Source: JACKHO01 sp041398745 (lineage in GTDB: Bacteria > Planctomycetota > Planctomycetia > Planctomycetales > Planctomycetaceae). From it: DNA of 64,000 bases. Both the position numbers and the translations under genes were made by a program. Under the pieces are notes generated by a model, which saw only the letters and a program-made list of their open reading frames with translations, made no database searches and was not told the origin of the DNA. Position 1 is the first letter of the stretch. Each line of letters begins with the position of its first letter. Positions 8,779 to 18,735 of the stretch are shown piece after piece. Location: the NCBI GenBank assembly GCA_041398745.1, contig JAWKUB010000008.1, positions 124,001 to 188,000 of the forward strand, written 5' to 3'.

Positions 8779-11700
8779 CTAAGAGCCCTCTGAGCGTATG
8801 AATTGCATGACGTCAGCCACATCTTGAGGTGAAACGTCCTTTTCAAGCCCCTCAGGCATAAACGATCGAGTCGACACGGCCACCTCTTCGATCTCTCTGC
8901 GGAGCACCGTTTCGCGTCTTCCATCGGGCAATGCAAAGGTCAGGCTCGTCGTCGTTTCTTCGATGAGCAGTCCGCTGATTTGACGTCCATCGGTACGGGC
9001 AGCCATCCAGGTGCGGTACCGCGAATCGACAGCTCGATTTGGATCGAGAATCGCAACCAGCAGAAACTCGGTCGACTTGTCCTGCAATGCGGCCAGTTTG
9101 GGGCCCAGGTCAACGCCCAAGTCCTGGTGCCGATGACACGTCGCACACCGCTCCTTGAAGACCTTTGCCCCACGCACCGCATCTCCGCTCAATCCACCAA
9201 CTCCCGCATATTCCTCGATGACCTGCTGGCGATTCGTGGCTGGTCGCTGAGTAATCAACTTCGCCGCCCTCTCGCGCAATTCCTGGTTGGACAATTCCAG
9301 CAAGGCATTTCGTGACGTTGCAGACAAATCGCCAGCCCCAATCTCCCCTTCTTCCAAACTTGCCAAGAGGGCTTTCGTGCCCGTCTGACTCCCCAGTAAA
9401 GTCGTCTGCACAACATTCTGCGCCTGTGGACCGAGGTTTCGCAATGATTCGACGAGCAAGTCATGTTTATGCAGTCTGCTCAGCGTCTCGACAGCAGCGA
9501 TTTGCGTTTCTGGCGGTGCCAGTACAGAAAGGTAGTCCTGCAAGAGCGCGACATCGTATTTCATCTGGGCAGCCTCCCGTCCCAGCAGCATGAACATTGC
9601 ATTACGGTCTTCGACTGACGTCTCATCAAAGACAACAAGCTCACGCGCACGTCGAAACAACGGGCGCAGCTGTTTCGCAAGCGTGACCGATTCTGCAGTT
9701 TCGCCGCCAGCAACACTGTTCCAGTCAAGTCGTCGCCGGTCCACTTCGCCCAAGAGTCGTCCCAGCAGACGCAACGTTCCATCATGCGGATGCGAGTTGT
9801 AGGAATCGGCAATGAAGGAAACGAGCACTTGAAGTTGTTCGGGTTTCCCTTCGCCGAGAGCCGTGGCGATCAAGTCGCTCATCAGTTCAATTTGCCCGGC
9901 CTCCTTGTTTTCACCTTCAGCAATTCCAACGAGCAGTTGGCCAGCCACATTCACAGATGAAGAAAGAATGGCCTGGCGAATCCAAGGATGACCTGCATCC
10001 TGTTGTGCCAATCGGCTCAGAATTACCAACTGCAAGTCGGGCGAACAGTCACCCGCCCGCAGCGCTAATTCAAACCTCACTCGCTCATCCGGGTGCGACG
10101 TCAGCATGAGCGGCTGCCACTTCAATGTCGGCTCATGCTCCAAATCAAAAATCCGCACACCATGCCGGACAAGTTCCGCCGCATCACTGCGAAGAATCTT
10201 TTCTCTCCAAGCCGCGCTACGGTGAAACTCCGAATCCAGCAAGTGCGCCGTCCACAGTTGCTGAACACGGCAGGCAAGGTTCGACTCAGCGCCAAGAACT
10301 TCAAGCAAATGCCGGTAGGCTGCTGAATCGGTCGAAATCTGACGTTCCAACAGGAGTCGTTGTGCTGTATCTCGAATCCAACCATTGGCATGAGCCAGTT
10401 GGTCCACGACTTCTATGTCGGTCATCGCAGCCAAATTCGGAACCTCCAGTCCACCGCTGTCGTCCCGACAAACGCGGTAAATCCGTCCCATGTCGTTGCC
10501 GGCATACAAATCGAGTCGTGCCTGCCATGCTTCCGGAATCCACTCAGGATGCTCAATGACCGAGCGATAGATATCGCAGACCAGAATGGATCCGTCCGGT
10601 GCATTCATCAGGCGAACCGGTCGAAACCAGGGATCAGTCGAGGTCAAAAACTCCGAATCCGCTTCTCCTACAGCACGAGTCGCCGTCGGTTCCACGCCGC
10701 CAAATGCAACTTTCCGACGGCTGATCAGATTATGCACTGGCTCGCAAATGAATACGTCACCATATAAATCGCCATGCTGATCGCCAGAGTCACGGTAAAC
10801 GAACGGAGAACAGGCCGACGTGAAGCGATTCGCCGCGTACAAGTCGTTGAACCGGTCCAGCGTGCGACTGGTGGGATAAACCGGCGGTGCCCGGTGTGGT
10901 TCGGTAAGAAACAACCGAGTCCCCGGCGAGGCGACAAACGGATTCCGTTTCAAATCGCTGTCTTCCATGATGTAATGAAACAGCGGCTCACTGTTGGTGT
11001 TGCCGAACCAGTTGCCGAAGTCATCGCGACTGCGGCCATACTGGCTGCGACCGCTAATGGGTTCTGCCAGCCCAATGTCCGGCCAGACCTTCAAATCTCG
11101 CCCCGACATGTTGACGGTCTTCCCGGTCCGAGTACTGGTGACATTGCCACTTGCCACACCGCTCGCCAAATACAGTGCACCATCCAATCCGTATTCAAAC
11201 CCATTAATACGGTGCTGGGGATTCGATTCCTCAAAGCCTGAGAAGACAACCTCCTGGATGTCTGCTCGCCCGTCGCCGTTACTGTCTTTGAGGAACAGCA
11301 GGTCAGGCGCCCCCGAAACCAGCACACCATCGCGCCACGGAGTAACTCCCGTCGGAAACGCGAGCCCTTCTGCGAATACCGTCGCCGTATCAAACTGTCC
11401 GTCGCCGCTGGTGTCCTCCAGGAATTTGATGCGGCCACCGGGAGTACCATCCCAGGGATGCTTACGCCCGTCGGCCGGTGGTCGACCGCGATCAATCCCT
11501 CTGGGATAGTCTCCCATTTCAACGACCCACAGCTTTCCATCGGCCCCGAAAGTAAAGTTAATGGGGTCGGTAATCAGAGGTTCAGACGCAATGAGTTCCA
11601 CGCGAAATCCCGCTGGGACCTGAATCCGTTTCAGCGAATCGACAGCGGATGTAGCATCACCGAGATTTCGTCCCTCATGCAGTTCATGAATGCGACGCAA

Positions 11701-13050
11701 AATGACGTCTTCCGTCCCCGACGACCAGCGGCCCGGCTGCAGGTAGTAAATCATCGAAAAGTCGACTTCGTAGCCCCCTTCGGCCCGCATTCGTTCCGGG
11801 GCAACGTAAGCAAACACGTCATTGCTGTACGAACTCACCCAGACATTCTCACCCAGTTCCTGCTTAATGCGCTGGGCATACTCCACACACACTTCGCCAC
11901 CGAGAAACACCATGGAGAAGTCGTCATCGAATTTCCAGACGTGAATGGGCATGGGGTAACTTTCCGGCAACCGCCCCATGCGGGCCTGTGTTTCCAGCAT
12001 TACTTCCGCATGATGGCGCACCTGACGCCGAGGCGATTTCAACGCCTTTCGCAACTCATCGAGCGGCGGCCGGTCAATCGGTAAGCCAGCGAAGCCGAAG
12101 TGGGATGTTGACAGCCCACCGACTTCGGTCCAGTCCTTTGCGAGCAGAGCATCGACCTCTTCGGTGATCTCTTCACCTTCTGCTTTGGCATATTCCAGAG
12201 CCTTGGCAGATTCACGCGGAGGATTCTGATCAGCCCCACAACCAATACAGCACAGTGCGACTACACCAGGATGGGCCGATTCAATTCCGTTGCTGGCATA
12301 CCCGGCCCAGTCACCGTTCACCAAATTGTAGTCGCCACCAAACGTCGTGCAGTGACACGCATAGTTAAACAAAATGCCCCGCAGTTGCTTGCCGCTTTCG
12401 CCAGTCACTTTAAGGACGGGCAGGGAATGATCAGTCGGCCCACGCTCGTTGACACCGAATCCCTTCCAGACGCCGTCTTCAATCACCCGGCGGTTCTGCG
12501 CGAAGCCCACTTCACCAATCGTTCGAAAAATACGAGCGGGCTTCAAATCATCGAATGCCTCAGACACAACCTGAACGCAGGCCGCGCGAATCTGGTCGGT
12601 ATAACGCACGAGCGCAGCCTGTTCTTCTTCCGTCACTGGCTCCGAAAACAGATTCTCTAATCCGCGTGCAATATGCGGCGTGGTATGTGAGTGCGTGCAA
12701 CAAATGACGAACCGGCTGCGGGAGACGCCATGCTTCTCCTGCACGCCTTCCAGAATCTCCTGAGTCAGAGCCGCCGGAAACCCAATGGTGTCGACCGAAA
12801 GAATGACATGCGCCGCGTTGGGTGATGCATCATCAGCCTGCTGTAACACAGCACATCGCACGTTGAGCTTTGTCTCCACCCCTTCCGAAGGACTCGTCCG
12901 CGATCCATACCCCGACAACCGCAACGGCTCCGTCGGTGTAATGTCCCCCTTGGCGAAGCCAGCTTGCCAGTTCGACTCAGCCAAGAGAGGCGAAGAATTC
13001 CCCAACAGAAACGCCACTGCCAGACAAACACACAAACGGGAAAACCACAT
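8779..13050 (-). CDS. Ceramidase-like / PVC-type dehydrogenase / heme-binding fusion protein
   Basis: A 1423-residue exported protein. Residues 1-25 are a signal peptide. About 27-440 resemble the neutral/alkaline ceramidase N-terminal domain, with the metal-binding HSHTTPH segment (120-126), the NYACHCTTFGGDYNLVNGDW block and GCGADQNP. About 450-830 form the beta-propeller of the PVC-type putative membrane-bound dehydrogenase (TIGR02604), with NGDGRADI-like loops. HEAT-like helices fill about 840-1260. The C-terminus is the planctomycete heme-binding domain (TIGR02603) with CATCH at 1302-1306. It should oxidise or hydrolyse an organic substrate in the periplasm and pass electrons to its heme; the substrate is unknown. 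Start: the ATG at 13050 has AGGAG seven bases upstream; the frame opens further, to 13083, without one. Confidence 0.85.
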   Translation of the reverse strand: MWFSRLCVCLAVAFLLGNSSPLLAESNWQAGFAKGDITPTEPLRLSGYGSRTSPSEGVETKLNVRCAVLQQADDASPNAAHVILSVDTIGFPAALTQEILEGVQEKHGVSRSRFVICCTHSHTTPHIARGLENLFSEPVTEEEQAALVRYTDQIRAACVQVVSEAFDDLKPARIFRTIGEVGFAQNRRVIEDGVWKGFGVNERGPTDHSLPVLKVTGESGKQLRGILFNYACHCTTFGGDYNLVNGDWAGYASNGIESAHPGVVALCCIGCGADQNPPRESAKALEYAKAEGEEITEEVDALLAKDWTEVGGLSTSHFGFAGLPIDRPPLDELRKALKSPRRQVRHHAEVMLETQARMGRLPESYPMPIHVWKFDDDFSMVFLGGEVCVEYAQRIKQELGENVWVSSYSNDVFAYVAPERMRAEGGYEVDFSMIYYLQPGRWSSGTEDVILRRIHELHEGRNLGDATSAVDSLKRIQVPAGFRVELIASEPLITDPINFTFGADGKLWVVEMGDYPRGIDRGRPPADGRKHPWDGTPGGRIKFLEDTSGDGQFDTATVFAEGLAFPTGVTPWRDGVLVSGAPDLLFLKDSNGDGRADIQEVVFSGFEESNPQHRINGFEYGLDGALYLASGVASGNVTSTRTGKTVNMSGRDLKVWPDIGLAEPISGRSQYGRSRDDFGNWFGNTNSEPLFHYIMEDSDLKRNPFVASPGTRLFLTEPHRAPPVYPTSRTLDRFNDLYAANRFTSACSPFVYRDSGDQHGDLYGDVFICEPVHNLISRRKVAFGGVEPTATRAVGEADSEFLTSTDPWFRPVRLMNAPDGSILVCDIYRSVIEHPEWIPEAWQARLDLYAGNDMGRIYRVCRDDSGGLEVPNLAAMTDIEVVDQLAHANGWIRDTAQRLLLERQISTDSAAYRHLLEVLGAESNLACRVQQLWTAHLLDSEFHRSAAWREKILRSDAAELVRHGVRIFDLEHEPTLKWQPLMLTSHPDERVRFELALRAGDCSPDLQLVILSRLAQQDAGHPWIRQAILSSSVNVAGQLLVGIAEGENKEAGQIELMSDLIATALGEGKPEQLQVLVSFIADSYNSHPHDGTLRLLGRLLGEVDRRRLDWNSVAGGETAESVTLAKQLRPLFRRARELVVFDETSVEDRNAMFMLLGREAAQMKYDVALLQDYLSVLAPPETQIAAVETLSRLHKHDLLVESLRNLGPQAQNVVQTTLLGSQTGTKALLASLEEGEIGAGDLSATSRNALLELSNQELRERAAKLITQRPATNRQQVIEEYAGVGGLSGDAVRGAKVFKERCATCHRHQDLGVDLGPKLAALQDKSTEFLLVAILDPNRAVDSRYRTWMAARTDGRQISGLLIEETTTSLTFALPDGRRETVLRREIEEVAVSTRSFMPEGLEKDVSPQDVADVMQFIRSEGS

Positions 13051-13175
13051 CGCGACGCTCCTACTGCAATTCGAAGAAAGCAAGTAGGGATTGTGATCTC
13101 TCGACAGGTTTCATTTCCAGTCAGTGGGCGATACGAATACCCGTCAAGCGACGAGCCATGCGGTAAACAGGTCAA

Positions 13176-13616
13176 CTATTCATCTGCTCGACGCTGAAGG
13201 ACAATTAGGAACTGGCCATCTCCTTGACTCGCACTGAACCTCACAGGCCGCGGCTTGTCGGGGTGATCACACTCGCATATGAATAGTCGTCCGTTTTCAA
13301 ATCTGTAAATTGAATTCATGGTGAACTTGAGTTCCCCGCGGCGCACAGCCTGAGTGAGCCACTTTGGTTTTTTGGTGGAATCGACTTTCCAAGTTGAGTT
13401 GATGACTTCTCCATTACGCCGAATTGTCCACTCTGTCGGAGTGATTGTAATGGTTGCCGAATTCCCCACATAAAACGGTTTGCCATCGTACGTTACCGAG
13501 ACATAGTCCCATGTGCCCAACAGAGATGATTCATCTTCCTCCGCGTACGCGGTTCCGGTGACCACTACACATGAAGCGACGACAAGTACCAAGACATGAC
13601 ATTGCGCAAGAGACAT
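13176..13616 (-). CDS. Secreted TIGR03067-family protein
   Basis: A 146-residue protein with a signal peptide (about residues 1-25, ending TAYAEE). The rest has the shape of the TIGR03067 domain, abundant in planctomycetes: an opening LLGTW, a middle KVDSTKKPKW, a YRFENGRLFICEC strand and a closing FLIVLQR. The fold is lipocalin-like by family description; function is unknown. It lies upstream of, and on the same strand as, the ceramidase-like fusion gene (126 bp gap), but no operon signal is clear. Confidence 0.75.
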   Translation of the reverse strand: MSLAQCHVLVLVVASCVVVTGTAYAEEDESSLLGTWDYVSVTYDGKPFYVGNSATITITPTEWTIRRNGEVINSTWKVDSTKKPKWLTQAVRRGELKFTMNSIYRFENGRLFICECDHPDKPRPVRFSASQGDGQFLIVLQRRADE

Positions 13617-13689
13617 GAGGCTTTTCCGCCAATGAGAGTGATAATCGGGGATTCAATCATTTCCCAATGTCCAGTTATTTCAATTTGAC

Positions 13690-14766
13690 TCAACCAGCAC
13701 TCGGCAAATGCTTCACAAAGAAATCCACGAAGTTCTGGTGCATAATGCGGTTGATGTCTTCGTCGGAGAATCCGCGGTCGGAGAGAATGGTTGCAATTTT
13801 CTGCACGTCTGCGATGGTATCCAAATCGCCGGGTGATTGTTCGCGACCGAATCCGCCGTCCAAATCGGTTCCAATGCCGCTGTGACGCACGCTGCCGGTC
13901 AACTGGCAGACGTGTTCAATATGGTCGACCACACGGGACAGGAGAACGTCCTCTGGTGGAGTCACGTATTTCTTGAAGCCGGGCAGCAGCATCCAGTTGT
14001 CAAACGCCGCCCCAATCACGGCGCCGCGCTCGGCGAGGGCTTTGATTTGTTCGTCGGTCAACTGACGGTCGCCGGGGACGAGACTGCGGCAGTTGTGATG
14101 GCTCGCCAGCACAGGACCGGTGTAAATGTCGAGGGCTTCCCAGAATGATTCATCTGCGAGGTGCGTGGCATCCAGCAGCAGCCCGACGCGGTCCATTTCT
14201 TTCAGCAGCTGTTTGCCGTCCTCGGTGAGGCCGCCGAAACTTCCGGTGCCGTGGCAGTATTCGTTTGGACCATAATGTGCCGGACCGACAATTCGCAGGC
14301 CGGCGGCGTACCACTCATCCACCTGTTCGGGGAACAGTATGGGCGGAGCGCCTTCCATGCTCAGAACGTATCCAATGGGCGGCCGTTCGCCGTTCCCTTT
14401 CAGGAATTCCTGCCAGACGTTGCAGTGCTCGGCAACGGCAGCCCCGGTCGGCAGTGGCTTCAGCACGCCCTTGGCCGTCATGCTGCGATAGTACGCCAAC
14501 TGCCCATACGCCGCCGCATAAGCCGACTCACGTGACTGATAAAACGTGAGCGGTTTTTCCTTGCGATGCAGTCGCGGCAACAACGTGGCGACCACCAGTC
14601 CCAGGTTCCCCCGCTGCATTTCGGGATAAGTAATAGTGCAGTCACCGGGAACGATGTCTGTGTACTGCTTCTCGAAGAGTCGGACCTCTTCAATGGGCAA
14701 TTCCAGGTTGCGATTCCATTCCACAGCATTCCAGGCCAAGTCGAGGTGGGCGTCAAAGATGAGCAT
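13690..14766 (-). CDS. Membrane dipeptidase-like amidohydrolase (peptidase M19)
   Basis: A 358-residue protein covering the full M19 (renal dipeptidase) domain. Metal-site motifs are in the family order: HLD at residues 7-9, the bridging Glu in SMEGAPP, the His in DATHLADESFW, and SHHNCRS. The C-terminal GIGTDLDGGFG is also characteristic. These zinc TIM-barrel enzymes cleave dipeptides, often with a D-residue at the second position. No signal peptide is evident, so the enzyme is probably cytoplasmic. No Shine-Dalgarno sequence precedes the ATG. Confidence 0.88.
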   Translation of the reverse strand: MLIFDAHLDLAWNAVEWNRNLELPIEEVRLFEKQYTDIVPGDCTITYPEMQRGNLGLVVATLLPRLHRKEKPLTFYQSRESAYAAAYGQLAYYRSMTAKGVLKPLPTGAAVAEHCNVWQEFLKGNGERPPIGYVLSMEGAPPILFPEQVDEWYAAGLRIVGPAHYGPNEYCHGTGSFGGLTEDGKQLLKEMDRVGLLLDATHLADESFWEALDIYTGPVLASHHNCRSLVPGDRQLTDEQIKALAERGAVIGAAFDNWMLLPGFKKYVTPPEDVLLSRVVDHIEHVCQLTGSVRHSGIGTDLDGGFGREQSPGDLDTIADVQKIATILSDRGFSDEDINRIMHQNFVDFFVKHLPSAG

Positions 14767-14902
14767 AAAAGCACGGCGGGTTTGATGAAGCAGTGAGGAC
14801 CATGTTGCTTCATTTCAACGTTCGCCCCGCAAATTGCAAGAATGACGCAGGAAATCGTCGCGTTGCAGTCGCAACCAGAAATCGTTAGCGGTCGCAGATT
14901 CT

Positions 14903-15069
14903 TACCCTCTCCCCCACGATGAATCCAGATTTGTCGCGCAGTTTTCGCTGTGGGGGAGAGGGCAGGGTGAGGGGGACAAGTTTCCGAGTGGCAGCGCTCG
15001 GCAACGCTTGGCCCCCCTCATCTGGCCTGTCGGCCATCTTCTCCCCCCAGAGGGTGGAGAAGAAATGCT
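14903..15069. repeat. Dispersed CT/GA-rich repeat, intact copy
   Basis: A copy of an interspersed repeat starting with accctctccccc, with gggggagaggg opposite, then agggtgagggggac, and ending with ctcatctggcctgtcggcc and atcttctcccccc. The same pieces recur at 17324 and, beyond the IS element, at 18736. This copy is uninterrupted and serves as the empty site for the IS insertion. It fills the roughly 340-bp gap between the M19 and PBP2-like genes; no gene was seen in that gap. Confidence 0.8.
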
Positions 15070-15105
15070 ACCAAGTGCAAAGCAACCCAGCTCATTAGAT
15101 CAAAT

Positions 15106-17226
15106 TCAGTCGAGCGGAATGTATCCCGTCTGAGCGAGTTCAATGAGAAACTCACGTGCAATAGGTGCTGCGACTTCTGATCCGCTGCCACCCTGCTCCA
15201 GAAACACCACAAACGCCACGCGAGGATTCTCGATAGGCGTATAGCCGACGAACCACGCGTGATCGGGTCGGTCCCCACCCGTCTGAGCAGTGCCCGCCTT
15301 CCCCGCACATGGCAATTCGTTTTCGAATGCGAGTTGGGCCGTTCCCTGAGGATGAGTGACCGCCAGCTGCATTCCTTCGCGCAGGACCTTCAGAGTTTCC
15401 TCGCTCATTTGAGCGACCTGCGGAGCATACTCCGGCTCCAGGAGTGACGCGGCGTTTGCCTCAGATTCATTGGCATTAGAATGTGAACGGACGAGCCGGG
15501 GCGTAATGAGTGTTCCGCCATTCGCCAGTACGGCGGTGAACCGCAGCAACTGCAGCGGGGTGGTGGTCAATGTTCCCTGTCCAATGGCAAGTTGCAGTGT
15601 CATACCGGAGTGCCACTGCTCGCGCTCTTCCAAATGAAACGGATTCGGCAAATGGCCCGACGCCTCTCCCGGCAAGTCAATTCCCGTGGGCTGGCCGAAT
15701 CCGAAACGCTGAGCCCAGAGCACCAGTGGCGTCGGTCCCATGCGGCGTCCCGCTTCAAAGAAGTAGACATTGCACGACTGGGCAATGGCGTCGGGGAGCG
15801 TCAACTGGCCATGCCCGACACCATGTTTAATGAACAACGAGCACCGATACTGATCGGGCGACGACAAATACCCCTGACAGAAGAAGTCTTCATCGGGGGC
15901 GAACGTTTTGTTTTGGAGAAGTGCGATGCTGCTCAGCAGAGTGAATGTTGATCCGGGAGCCACGGCCCCTTGCGTGACACGATTAAATAATGGTCGCCTG
16001 ACGTCATGCTGAATTCGATCCCACTGCTCGGTGCTGGGAGCCAGCATTACGTCTTGCGAGACGCTTGGCCCTGAGGCCATGACCAGCATTTCTCCCGTGC
16101 GTACGTCGATGGCTGCAATGGCGCCGCCCATGGGCGGACGGCCCGAAAATGTTGTGTCTCCCTGAGGGCTTTGCAATGTGCGTTCGAGCAGTCGTTCCGC
16201 CGCCTTCTGCAGTTTGGCGTCGAGGGTCAGGACGACATCTTCGCCGTCAACCGGCTCAGCGAGGACCGTTTCGCCCAGCACTTCGCCGTGACGGTCCTGT
16301 TCGAATTCCTTGACGCCGGGACGACCAGTGAGGACTCGGTCATACGCCAGTTCGACTCCATTCTCCCCGCGACTTTGCCGCTCTCCATCGCGACGTCGAC
16401 GAATGCCGAGCACGTGTGATGCGAGTTCCTTCTCGGGGTAAACGCGAGTCTTCGCGACCCGCACCGTGACTCCAGGGAAATGACTCGGCAACGACTGCAA
16501 CAGCGCGGCCTGTTCACTGGTAATGTCGCTCAGCACCACATGCGAAGAGACTTCTTCCCGGAGAATGACCGGTTCATCGCGTCGGCGCGGCGAAGTTGTC
16601 AGCTCATGCACGAGCGTTTTCCAAATTCCGGCAGCGCCTTCTTTCCAGTTCAGTTGTTGAACTTCGTCATCCCGCTGCTCACGTTCACGGCGTTGTTCGA
16701 CGGAGGCAATCATTCGCTCGACGCGACTCTGGATGCGCTCGCGCTGGTCGGACATTTTTGCAGCCGGAATGACAAACTGCTCCGCCAGCCGCTGCCAGAG
16801 TTCCTCCTTCTCTGACAACACTTCGGCAGTTGCCCGGTCCACTTCCTGCTGACTGCGACGTTGACTGCGCGTGAGACGCCCTCGCGCTTCACCCCGCAGC
16901 CACGACTCATTGGAGGGTTCTTCAAGCCAGCGGTAATTGACTTCCAAATCAAATTGCGGACGCACGTCAGCCAGGACGAGACCATCGGCCGAGAGAATGC
17001 GACCATCGCGAGCGGGAATGGGCTCCTGGATTTTCTCCACCGTTTCCCAAGCGTTGATGTAATATTCGTTCAGCCCCACCTGCACATACGCCAGCCGCCC
17101 GCAAATGACGACCAGCGGCAGCAGGAATATGAGGGCTAACAGCGCAAACCGCGTCCCCGGCCCGTCGGCATCAATGAGACGCTCGTCGAGGTCAGGGGCA
17201 TACACAGGCACCGGCTGATTACGCAT
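15106..17226 (-). CDS. mrdA: PBP2-like transpeptidase homologue with altered SxxK motif
   Basis: A 706-residue protein. One transmembrane helix lies at about 27-48, followed by a dimerisation/pedestal domain with a long charged insertion (about 105-215), then a transpeptidase domain. In class B PBP2, the elongasome enzyme that crosslinks peptidoglycan, the active site is SxxK, SxN and KTG. Here the nucleophile Ser426 is kept (PGSTF), but the Lys three residues on is Thr429 (codon ACT). SxN is intact (S484-C-N486) and KTG reads KAG (643-645). Family membership is clear from the PARDGRI-like pedestal and the PTGIDLPGEASG segment. Catalytic competence is doubtful, since this Lys is the general base. 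No mreC/mreD or rodA is adjacent; a repeat and an IS element lie upstream. Confidence 0.82.
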   Translation of the reverse strand: MRNQPVPVYAPDLDERLIDADGPGTRFALLALIFLLPLVVICGRLAYVQVGLNEYYINAWETVEKIQEPIPARDGRILSADGLVLADVRPQFDLEVNYRWLEEPSNESWLRGEARGRLTRSQRRSQQEVDRATAEVLSEKEELWQRLAEQFVIPAAKMSDQRERIQSRVERMIASVEQRREREQRDDEVQQLNWKEGAAGIWKTLVHELTTSPRRRDEPVILREEVSSHVVLSDITSEQAALLQSLPSHFPGVTVRVAKTRVYPEKELASHVLGIRRRRDGERQSRGENGVELAYDRVLTGRPGVKEFEQDRHGEVLGETVLAEPVDGEDVVLTLDAKLQKAAERLLERTLQSPQGDTTFSGRPPMGGAIAAIDVRTGEMLVMASGPSVSQDVMLAPSTEQWDRIQHDVRRPLFNRVTQGAVAPGSTFTLLSSIALLQNKTFAPDEDFFCQGYLSSPDQYRCSLFIKHGVGHGQLTLPDAIAQSCNVYFFEAGRRMGPTPLVLWAQRFGFGQPTGIDLPGEASGHLPNPFHLEEREQWHSGMTLQLAIGQGTLTTTPLQLLRFTAVLANGGTLITPRLVRSHSNANESEANAASLLEPEYAPQVAQMSEETLKVLREGMQLAVTHPQGTAQLAFENELPCAGKAGTAQTGGDRPDHAWFVGYTPIENPRVAFVVFLEQGGSGSEVAAPIAREFLIELAQTGYIPLD

Positions 17227-17323
17227 CCCCGCATGATGTGGGTTTGGTGGGAATCAGTCCAGCGGAGATTCGATCAGGCGGGACGACAGGTGCATCCATT
17301 GAATGATGTTCACCAACCAACAC

Positions 17324-17446
17324 CCCCTCTCCCCCGAGTTGGGCGACGATCGTTCGGACAGCATTCATTTTGGGGGAGAGGGCCGGGGTGAGGGGGACGA
17401 AATACGTACAATTGAAGCGTGGGCAACGTTCGCCCCCCTCATCTGG
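17324..17446. repeat. Left part of the dispersed repeat copy split by the IS element
   Basis: This matches the intact copy at 14903 in its ccctctccccc, gggggagaggg, ggggtgagggggac and ctcatctgg blocks. It continues on the other side of the IS element at 18736-18783. Confidence 0.75.
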
Positions 17447-17456
17447 CCTGTCGGCC
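17447..17456. repeat. Target site duplication, left copy
   Basis: cctgtcggcc directly abuts the left inverted repeat of the IS element and recurs immediately beyond the right inverted repeat (18736-18745). The uninterrupted repeat copy near 15030 has it only once. Confidence 0.9.
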
Positions 17457-18735
17457 CAATACTGTTCGGCTCAGGATTTGCGGGGTGGGTCGCGGGGTGA
17501 GGGGAGATTGAGGTGTTGGTGGAGTTCTTCCAGGGTGGCCCAGCCACTGAAGTAGTGGCAGAGCATTTCCCAGGTCCGTTTGGTCGGCTTGCTGCCGGTC
17601 CACAGGCTAATCAGCAGAGACGCGATGACGGCGGCATACACCTGCAGCGTCACGCCCGATTCGCAGTGACTCAGCAGGTGTCGGCAGCCCAGTACGCATT
17701 TCAGCCAGCGGAAAAACAGTTCGATTTGCCAGCGATAACGGTACGCAACCGCAATGAGTTCCGCGGGCAAATCGCGGGCGTTGGTCGCCAGAATCCAAAC
17801 CTGATCGGGTTCGGTGCCGCGGATTTCGACAATCCGCAACGGTTCTTCCAAGAGCCGGTTGTGCTTTTCGGTGCCCAGTCGCCGCACCAGCACATCGCGA
17901 ACGACACCAGCCTGAGAATCTGCGTCTGAGAGCGGCTGTTCTGCCTGGACTTCGAAGGTGGTGTTCTCCTGCACCCGGATGAGAAACCGCACGTTCTGTG
18001 CATCAAACTCGCGAAACATGGCGTTGTTTGCATAGCCCCGATCGGCCACATAGAACCCACCCGGCTGGACCATGTTCCGCAATTGTTCGCGTTCTGCACC
18101 GTTGCCATGCGTCACCGCCACTTCGAGCGGTGCCTGCTCGAACACGCCAAACGCCACATGCATTTTGACAGCTCGGTGCTCGGCATCCTGCCAGAGCGCC
18201 CAGGCCATGCGGGGCAACGCCTTGAGCAGGCTGCCATCGACTGCCGTCAGTCCCGCCAGTGCGGCCTGTTGGGCGGGAGGCATGGCTGAGGGTGATGTCC
18301 GGGCCTGAGCTGCCAGTTGTGCAATAATTGGTTCAAGCACGGCCGGATCAAACACGCGTGCCGCCTCACTGAGCGATCCCAGCGACGTCGGTTTGACGCC
18401 ACACAGCTTCTGGACTTTTTCGAGCGTGGTGAACTTCTGCAGCCCACGCAAACTGGTGACCGTCGGATTAAAGAAATATAGCAGCAATAGTGCGATATAC
18501 TGATCGCAGAACAACTGTCGGTTGCCCGCCTTGTCACGCTCCGTTCCCTGTCCACGCAGCCCTGCCAACAGGTCGTCAATCAGTCGGAAATACTTCAGCC
18601 CCTGCAATTTCGTGGTATTCTCGGCCCCCTTCCGACTCTTCCGTCCCATCGCCTGCCTCCATGAGTTTGAAACCTCAGAAGCAGAAGGTATATCCCATCA
18701 ACAACCTGGCGCAAAAAACGTGCCGAACAGTATTG
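17457..18735 (-). mobile_element. IS4-family insertion sequence, 1279 bp, intact
   Basis: Perfect 14-bp terminal inverted repeats (caatactgttcggc at 17457-17470, and its complement at 18722-18735) bound a single transposase gene. The element is flanked by a 10-bp target duplication, in the usual range for IS4-type elements. Both ends and the whole reading frame are intact, so it is probably recent and may be active. Confidence 0.93.
17471..18649 (-). CDS. IS4-family DDE transposase
   Basis: A 392-residue transposase. The catalytic triad is visible: D138 in AVDGS, D203 in VADRGY, and E310 in the YREK signature (Y303-x2-R306-x3-E310-x6-K317), which defines the IS4 family. The protein cuts and re-joins the element ends. 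Its TGA stop begins right after the left inverted repeat, so the gene fills almost the whole element. No frameshift or internal stop is present. Confidence 0.93.
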   Translation of the reverse strand: MGRKSRKGAENTTKLQGLKYFRLIDDLLAGLRGQGTERDKAGNRQLFCDQYIALLLLYFFNPTVTSLRGLQKFTTLEKVQKLCGVKPTSLGSLSEAARVFDPAVLEPIIAQLAAQARTSPSAMPPAQQAALAGLTAVDGSLLKALPRMAWALWQDAEHRAVKMHVAFGVFEQAPLEVAVTHGNGAEREQLRNMVQPGGFYVADRGYANNAMFREFDAQNVRFLIRVQENTTFEVQAEQPLSDADSQAGVVRDVLVRRLGTEKHNRLLEEPLRIVEIRGTEPDQVWILATNARDLPAELIAVAYRYRWQIELFFRWLKCVLGCRHLLSHCESGVTLQVYAAVIASLLISLWTGSKPTKRTWEMLCHYFSGWATLEELHQHLNLPSPRDPPRKS

